Source: Segetibacter sp.
GTDB lineage: Bacteria; Bacteroidota; Bacteroidia; Chitinophagales; Chitinophagaceae
Direction: 5' to 3'
NCBI GenBank assembly: GCA_028288485.1
Contig: JAQBNO010000174.1
Coordinates: 1 to 59,954, forward strand
Length of the DNA stretch: 59,954 nt
The first letter of the stretch is position 1; every line of letters starts with the position of its first letter. Shown in pieces: positions 56,387 through 59,954 of the stretch. Below the pieces are notes generated by a model, which saw only the letters and a list, made by a program, of their open reading frames with translations, was not told the origin of the DNA and did not search any database. The position numbers and the translations under genes are program-made.

Positions 56387-57016
56387 ATGAGCAACTGTAA
56401 AAAACTTCCGTTGTCGTTTTATGAAAGAGACGATGTGGCAAACATTACCAGGGAATTGATTGGAAAAGTGCTTGTCACAAATTTCAATGGTCGGCTTACT
56501 GCAGGACGTATTGTTGAGGCAGAAGCTTATAATGGTCCTTTTGACAAAGCATCGCATTCGTATAACAACCGGCGTACAAAACGAACAGAGGTAATGTATT
56601 CACAAGGAGGCGTGGCTTATGTGTATTTATGTTACGGTATTCACCAGATGTTTAACATTGTCACCAATGTAAAAGATGTTCCGAATGCTATACTAATACG
56701 GGCTTTGGAGCCTATGGAGGGGATGGATGTAATGCTGGAACGGACTAAAAAAACAGTTGATAAATTTGATCTTACTCGTGGTCCCGGCAATGTGGCAAAA
56801 GCTTTGGGTTTACATACAAGCCAAACGGGAACCAGTTTGCTGAGCGACGAGTTATACGTTTGCGACGACGGTGTCAGGTATAAGGAAAATGATATAATTA
56901 CAACCGCCAGGATCGGGGTGGACTATGCAGCAGAGGACGCACTATTGCCGTACAGGTTTGTTGTAAAGGGCAATAAATATGTAAGCGGAAAGAAGTTGGC
57001 TGTAAAAAAAGATTGA
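56387..57016 (+). CDS. DNA-3-methyladenine glycosylase (AAG/MPG family)
   Basis: 209 residues from ATG 56387 (MSNCKKLPLSFYERDDV). Key motifs: GRIVEAEAYNG with the catalytic Glu, DKASHSYNNRRTKRTEVM, GGVAYVYLCYGIHQMFNIVT with the base-flipping Tyr region, and RGPGNVAKALG near the end. Removes alkylated bases, first step of base excision repair. The TTG 10 codons upstream (56357) is not needed. Confidence 0.94.
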   Translation: MSNCKKLPLSFYERDDVANITRELIGKVLVTNFNGRLTAGRIVEAEAYNGPFDKASHSYNNRRTKRTEVMYSQGGVAYVYLCYGIHQMFNIVTNVKDVPNAILIRALEPMEGMDVMLERTKKTVDKFDLTRGPGNVAKALGLHTSQTGTSLLSDELYVCDDGVRYKENDIITTARIGVDYAAEDALLPYRFVVKGNKYVSGKKLAVKKD

Positions 57017-57157
57017 TGTTTGCCGGGCAGTTTTATTCTACATGAAGGCAGATTTTTTAGAAATGAACTTCAGGAAACAAATTTTAGCTTCCGTTCCCCC
57101 GCCTCTTGTGACAAAATTTTTATTCAATAAGCAATTCATCTTTTTTAAAATATAGGA

Positions 57158-57685
57158 ATGAACAAGATACAAATACGACCTGTTGCAAAAGAAGATTTTA
57201 AACAGCTATACGAAGTTATAGAAAAGAACAGGGAAAGGCTGACGATGTATTTCCCTCAAACCTCAAAAAGCATTATAGACCTGGAGACAGCAGAAAAGTT
57301 TACGAAACAAAAACTTAAACAGGCACTAAAAAAAGAACAATTTTATTTTGTAGTGCAGAAAGTAAAAACATCTGAAATAATAGGTAGCGTTATTTTAAAA
57401 AATATTGAATGGAGCGTGCCAAAAGGAGAACTCGCTTACTTTATTGACGGAGATCACGAGGGAAAAGGCATTACTTCGTACGCAGTAAAGTGGTTGGTTA
57501 ATTATTCCTTCGAAAAGCTGGGGATGGAAAAACTATACATCAAGTTCAGTCCTGAAAATGTGGGTAGTAAAAAGGTTGCTATCAAAAACGGCTTTGAACA
57601 GGAAGGTTTTTTTAAAAGAGAATTCCGAACAGGACACGGAGAATTAAAGGACGTAGAGCGGTACGGGTTGCTGAGAGGGGAATAG
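57158..57685 (+). CDS. GNAT-family N-acetyltransferase (RimJ/RimL-like)
   Basis: 175 residues. IIGSVILKNIEW, then GELAYFIDGDHEGKGITSYAVKWLVNYSF (acetyl-CoA site), then KLYIKFSPENVGSKKVAIKNGFEQEGFFK. Layout follows RimJ/RimL-type acetyltransferases of ribosomal proteins or small molecules. Target unknown. Confidence 0.9.
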   Translation: MNKIQIRPVAKEDFKQLYEVIEKNRERLTMYFPQTSKSIIDLETAEKFTKQKLKQALKKEQFYFVVQKVKTSEIIGSVILKNIEWSVPKGELAYFIDGDHEGKGITSYAVKWLVNYSFEKLGMEKLYIKFSPENVGSKKVAIKNGFEQEGFFKREFRTGHGELKDVERYGLLRGE

Positions 57686-57796
57686 GTGTAAATCGGGGGA
57701 GACGTGTTGTGTGCCCCTTAGCCGAGATCATAACTATTTTGTGGAGAACGAAGGGTACAAAAAGACGATGTGATATGATAAATACTGTACAGGTAG

Positions 57797-57852
57797 CACA
57801 AGTGAGTGACACAACGATGTACAATAGCCATTCAAATGCTAAGTCCAAAAAA
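57797..57852 (+). repeat. Dispersed REP-like repeat, copy R20
   Basis: CACAAGTGAGTGACACAACGATG, then AATAGCC ... TCCAAAAAAG. Lies between convergent genes and ends 5 bases from the PorP stop. Confidence 0.7.
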
Positions 57853-57856
57853 GAAT

Positions 57857-58858
57857 TTAAAACTTCGGACAAGGTAATCCCCGGCTTCCGGGAGGTCTTC
57901 TTGTGTAGATAAGAGAAATTTCAATTCCGCCCCTCGATTGAGATGCGGCCTTCAGAGAAGAAATATTTACATCGTAAGTAGCGCCCAAACGAAAGTCGGA
58001 AAATTCAAGACCTAAATACGGAATGATGGCGTCATTAATACGCATCCAGCTGCCAAAATAAACACTGGTAGGACTTTCACCTTCTGTTACTGCCAGTTGC
58101 ACCGCACCTCCAAAAACTGTTTCCGACGCAGAAGCCTGCGTGCTATAAAGAGCACTTAAATGAACCGTGCCGTTATCGCTAACCGGGAAATAGCCGCCTC
58201 CGTGAACCGTAGTTCGCGGGTTTAACAAGAAAAACGTGCCCGTAAACTGTTGTTTTGGACGGGTAATATGATACATTGAAATACCGGCATAAAAATTATT
58301 TCTGTCGCTCGTGCTACCAGTATAGATAACGCCGGCGTTGAGGTCGAAATAATTATTTTTTAACGTGGCATTATTAAAAACCTCATTTGTGCTGCCGGTA
58401 AATCCAAACGGGGTAAGCTGGTCCTCGAATTTAAGACCGGAAGTATTTAGCAACATGTTGGTGTAAGTTGCCTGGAAGCCGGCACCAATTTGCGAGTAGC
58501 CGTCTTCGTCAAGACCTTTATGAAAAGCGGTTGATACAGTAAGGTAATTAAATTTGAGGGCGCTATTCGCGCTCTGGTCCGAATAGCCCATGACTCCCAT
58601 TCCCCACGTATCGTTGGCTGCGATGCGATTACGCATGATCGGGAAATCGACAGAAACGGTAGTGGTGGTAAACGCCCTGTTGATAGTAGGCCACTGGTTC
58701 CGGTAATTTCCGGCCAGACGCAAGTCACCGTCGAACTTGCCGGTTAATGCAGGATTAAGCGTAAGGGGAGAAGCAAAGAATTGCGAAAAATGTGGATCCT
58801 GTGCCTGTGCACTTATTAATGCGCCGGCAAGGATAAGTATTAGTAGAACTTTACGCAT
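57857..58858 (-). CDS. PorP/SprF-family type IX secretion membrane protein
   Basis: 333 residues. Signal peptide, then the family opening AQDPHFSQFFASPLTLNPALTG and GNYRNQWPTINRAFTTTTVS, a 14-strand-type barrel, SGIEISLIY-like ending (RGGIEISLIYTRR) and a CPKF tail. PorP/SprF proteins anchor type IX secreted adhesins or gliding components at the outer membrane. A large secreted partner gene usually lies upstream, but here upp does. Confidence 0.93.
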   Translation of the reverse strand: MRKVLLILILAGALISAQAQDPHFSQFFASPLTLNPALTGKFDGDLRLAGNYRNQWPTINRAFTTTTVSVDFPIMRNRIAANDTWGMGVMGYSDQSANSALKFNYLTVSTAFHKGLDEDGYSQIGAGFQATYTNMLLNTSGLKFEDQLTPFGFTGSTNEVFNNATLKNNYFDLNAGVIYTGSTSDRNNFYAGISMYHITRPKQQFTGTFFLLNPRTTVHGGGYFPVSDNGTVHLSALYSTQASASETVFGGAVQLAVTEGESPTSVYFGSWMRINDAIIPYLGLEFSDFRLGATYDVNISSLKAASQSRGGIEISLIYTRRPPGSRGLPCPKF

Positions 58859-58911
58859 CTCGTAGGGTTAACATGGTCTAAAGACATTCTGATTGTGCAG
58901 GTAGTTGCTTA

Positions 58912-58919
58912 CAAATTTA
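58912..58919 (-). promoter_or_regulatory. Candidate -7 box of the porP/sprF-like gene (TAAATTTG)
   Basis: Perfect TAnnTTTG on the - strand about 55 bases before the ATG at 58858. The -33 match is poor. Confidence 0.35.
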
Positions 58920-58933
58920 ATATTTTCTATCGT

Positions 58934-59584
58934 TTACATTTGTATTTTAGTTCCAAATGCAAGATCGCCGGCATCGCCGAGGCCTGGAACGATGTATCCC
59001 TTGGCTGTTAATTCGTCATCAATTTCGCCGCACCATATTTTTACTTCAGGTGCCTCGAGTTGTACATATTCAATTCCTATCGTACAGGCAATGGCAGTCA
59101 CAACATGTATTTGGGCAAGGGGACCATCGTTCTTCAAAAACTGGATTGTTTTTACCAGTGAGGCCCCTGTTGCCAACATGGGATCACTTATTATTACTAT
59201 TCGACCTGCAAGCGGCGGACAACTCATATACTCGAGACTGATATCGTAGGAGCCGTCGTGACGGTGTTTGCGATACGCCGATATAAAAGCATTATCGGCC
59301 CTGTCGAAATAATTGAGCATGCCATAATGCATAGGCAAGCCTGCCCTTAATATGGTTGCAAGTACAGGCTGTTCTTTTAATTTTTTGCAATTTGCAATTC
59401 CCAACGGCGTTTGAATTTCAACTTCCTCCCAATCCAACTGCTGGCTTATTTCATAGGCCGCCACTTCTGCAATTCTTTCAAGGTTGCGCCTGAAGCGCAT
59501 TCGGTCGGTTTGTATTTCTGTACTTCTCAGCTCACCTACCCAATTGCTCACCAGGCTGTGTTGTTCACTTAAATTAATGACCAT
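58934..59584 (-). CDS. upp: Uracil phosphoribosyltransferase
   Basis: 216 residues. PRPP-binding loop VIISDPMLATGASLV (near 130), RAGLPMHYGMLNYF (near 80) and the C-terminal uracil site ending YIVPGLGDAGDLAFGT. Converts uracil and PRPP to UMP in pyrimidine salvage. Divergent from anmK. Confidence 0.95.
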   Translation of the reverse strand: MVINLSEQHSLVSNWVGELRSTEIQTDRMRFRRNLERIAEVAAYEISQQLDWEEVEIQTPLGIANCKKLKEQPVLATILRAGLPMHYGMLNYFDRADNAFISAYRKHRHDGSYDISLEYMSCPPLAGRIVIISDPMLATGASLVKTIQFLKNDGPLAQIHVVTAIACTIGIEYVQLEAPEVKIWCGEIDDELTAKGYIVPGLGDAGDLAFGTKIQM

Positions 59585-59667
59585 AGTAAAATTGCAAATT
59601 TCAATTGTAGATTGCGGCGTGAAAATTACAGCAATTATGGCATCCGACAGCTTAAACTTAAATATTT

Positions 59668-59954
59668 ATGTTCTATAGAGTTATAGGGTTAATGAGTGGA
59701 AGTTCGCTTGATGGTTTGGATATGGCTTTTGTTGAGTTTGAAGAATCGGGTGGAAAGTGGAACTTTGAAATTAAGGCAGTGCAATGCAAGCCTTACAATG
59801 CCGAATGGCTTGAAAAACTGCAAAATGCTACCAGTCTTAACGCCTACGATTATCTTTTGCTTCATACAGCATACGGACAATACATAGGTGAACAGGTAAA
59901 CGAGTTTATTGCCGAAAACGATCTTCATCATAAAGTGCAGTTGATTGCTTCCCA
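59668..59954 (+). CDS. anmK: Anhydro-N-acetylmuramic acid kinase, N-terminal part (cut by window edge)
   Basis: Starts MFYRVIGLMSGSSLDGLDMAF at ATG 59668. The GLMSGxSLDGxD motif is diagnostic of AnmK, which phosphorylates and opens 1,6-anhydro-MurNAc in cell-wall recycling. 95 codons are present and the frame runs off the end of the window. Confidence 0.93.
   Translation, partial: MFYRVIGLMSGSSLDGLDMAFVEFEESGGKWNFEIKAVQCKPYNAEWLEKLQNATSLNAYDYLLLHTAYGQYIGEQVNEFIAENDLHHKVQLIAS

Noticed and set aside
1322-57852. Dispersed repeats considered as a CRISPR array
   Set aside because: Copies are scattered through the window in both orientations, with no regular spacers and no cas genes.
1-59954. tRNA, rRNA or intact transposase genes
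   Set aside because: Scanned by eye for T-loop words, rRNA cores and DDE or HUH motifs; none convincing.

Overview
The window comes from a member of the Bacteroidota, most likely the Chitinophagaceae or a close relative. The signs are a SusC/SusD pair, large FG-GAP/ASPIC lipoproteins, a PorP/SprF type IX secretion protein, BshA for bacillithiol, a Porin_10 protein, TAnnTTTG-like promoter boxes instead of E. coli-type ones, and weak ribosome binding sites. No rRNA, tRNA, CRISPR array, phage block or intact transposase was seen. Both ends cut a gene: an FG-GAP lipoprotein at the left edge and anmK at the right edge.

Layout. (1) 1-13904: glycan uptake locus on the + strand, with three paralogous FG-GAP lipoproteins (one cut by the edge), a DUF1080 (3-keto-disaccharide hydrolase family) protein and a SusC/SusD pair. 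(2) 14354-20913: a membrane-anchored SRPBCC/GyrI-like protein, a secreted GH65 enzyme, a short unknown protein, and a vanadium-haloperoxidase-like lipoprotein followed by an outer-membrane barrel. (3) 21134-21597: a decayed RelE/ParE-type toxin-antitoxin pair. (4) 21719-29151, - strand: a TMEM220-family gene followed by a complete ebo cluster, eboA-B-C-D-E-F. (5) 29428-36436: a DPP IV-type peptidase, then on the - strand a sugar or sugar-acid catabolic cluster (HPS/KGPDC-like aldolase or decarboxylase, zinc-type alcohol dehydrogenase, SDR, TIM-barrel isomerase, SMP-30 lactonase). (6) 36619-40293: a small unknown protein, an ECF sigma factor and a Porin_10 barrel. (7) 40486-49924: second carbohydrate region, with a Tat-exported TIM-barrel protein, PVC-type cytochrome/dehydrogenase, GH43-like protein, esterase, sugar MFS transporter, ROK kinase and a small membrane protein. 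(8) 50608-59954: housekeeping genes (YceI, BshA, RsmI-like methylase, EI24, 3-methyladenine glycosylase, GNAT, PorP, Upp, AnmK) with one heavily decayed M28 peptidase pseudogene.

How the genes fit together. SusC/SusD, DUF1080, GH65, GH43, the esterase and the cytochrome act in the envelope on external carbohydrate. The MFS transporter, ROK kinase, TIM-barrel isomerases, dehydrogenases and lactonase would process the products inside. The ebo cluster is a separate unit; in cyanobacteria it is linked to moving a metabolite precursor to the periplasm, but its substrate in heterotrophic Bacteroidota is unknown.

The most striking non-coding signal is a dispersed, modular, hairpin-headed repeat family. 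I count about 20 copies, all intergenic, often in inverted pairs, with two copies sitting inside the ebo gene series. It looks like a REP/BIME-type family. No RAYT transposase is visible in the window.
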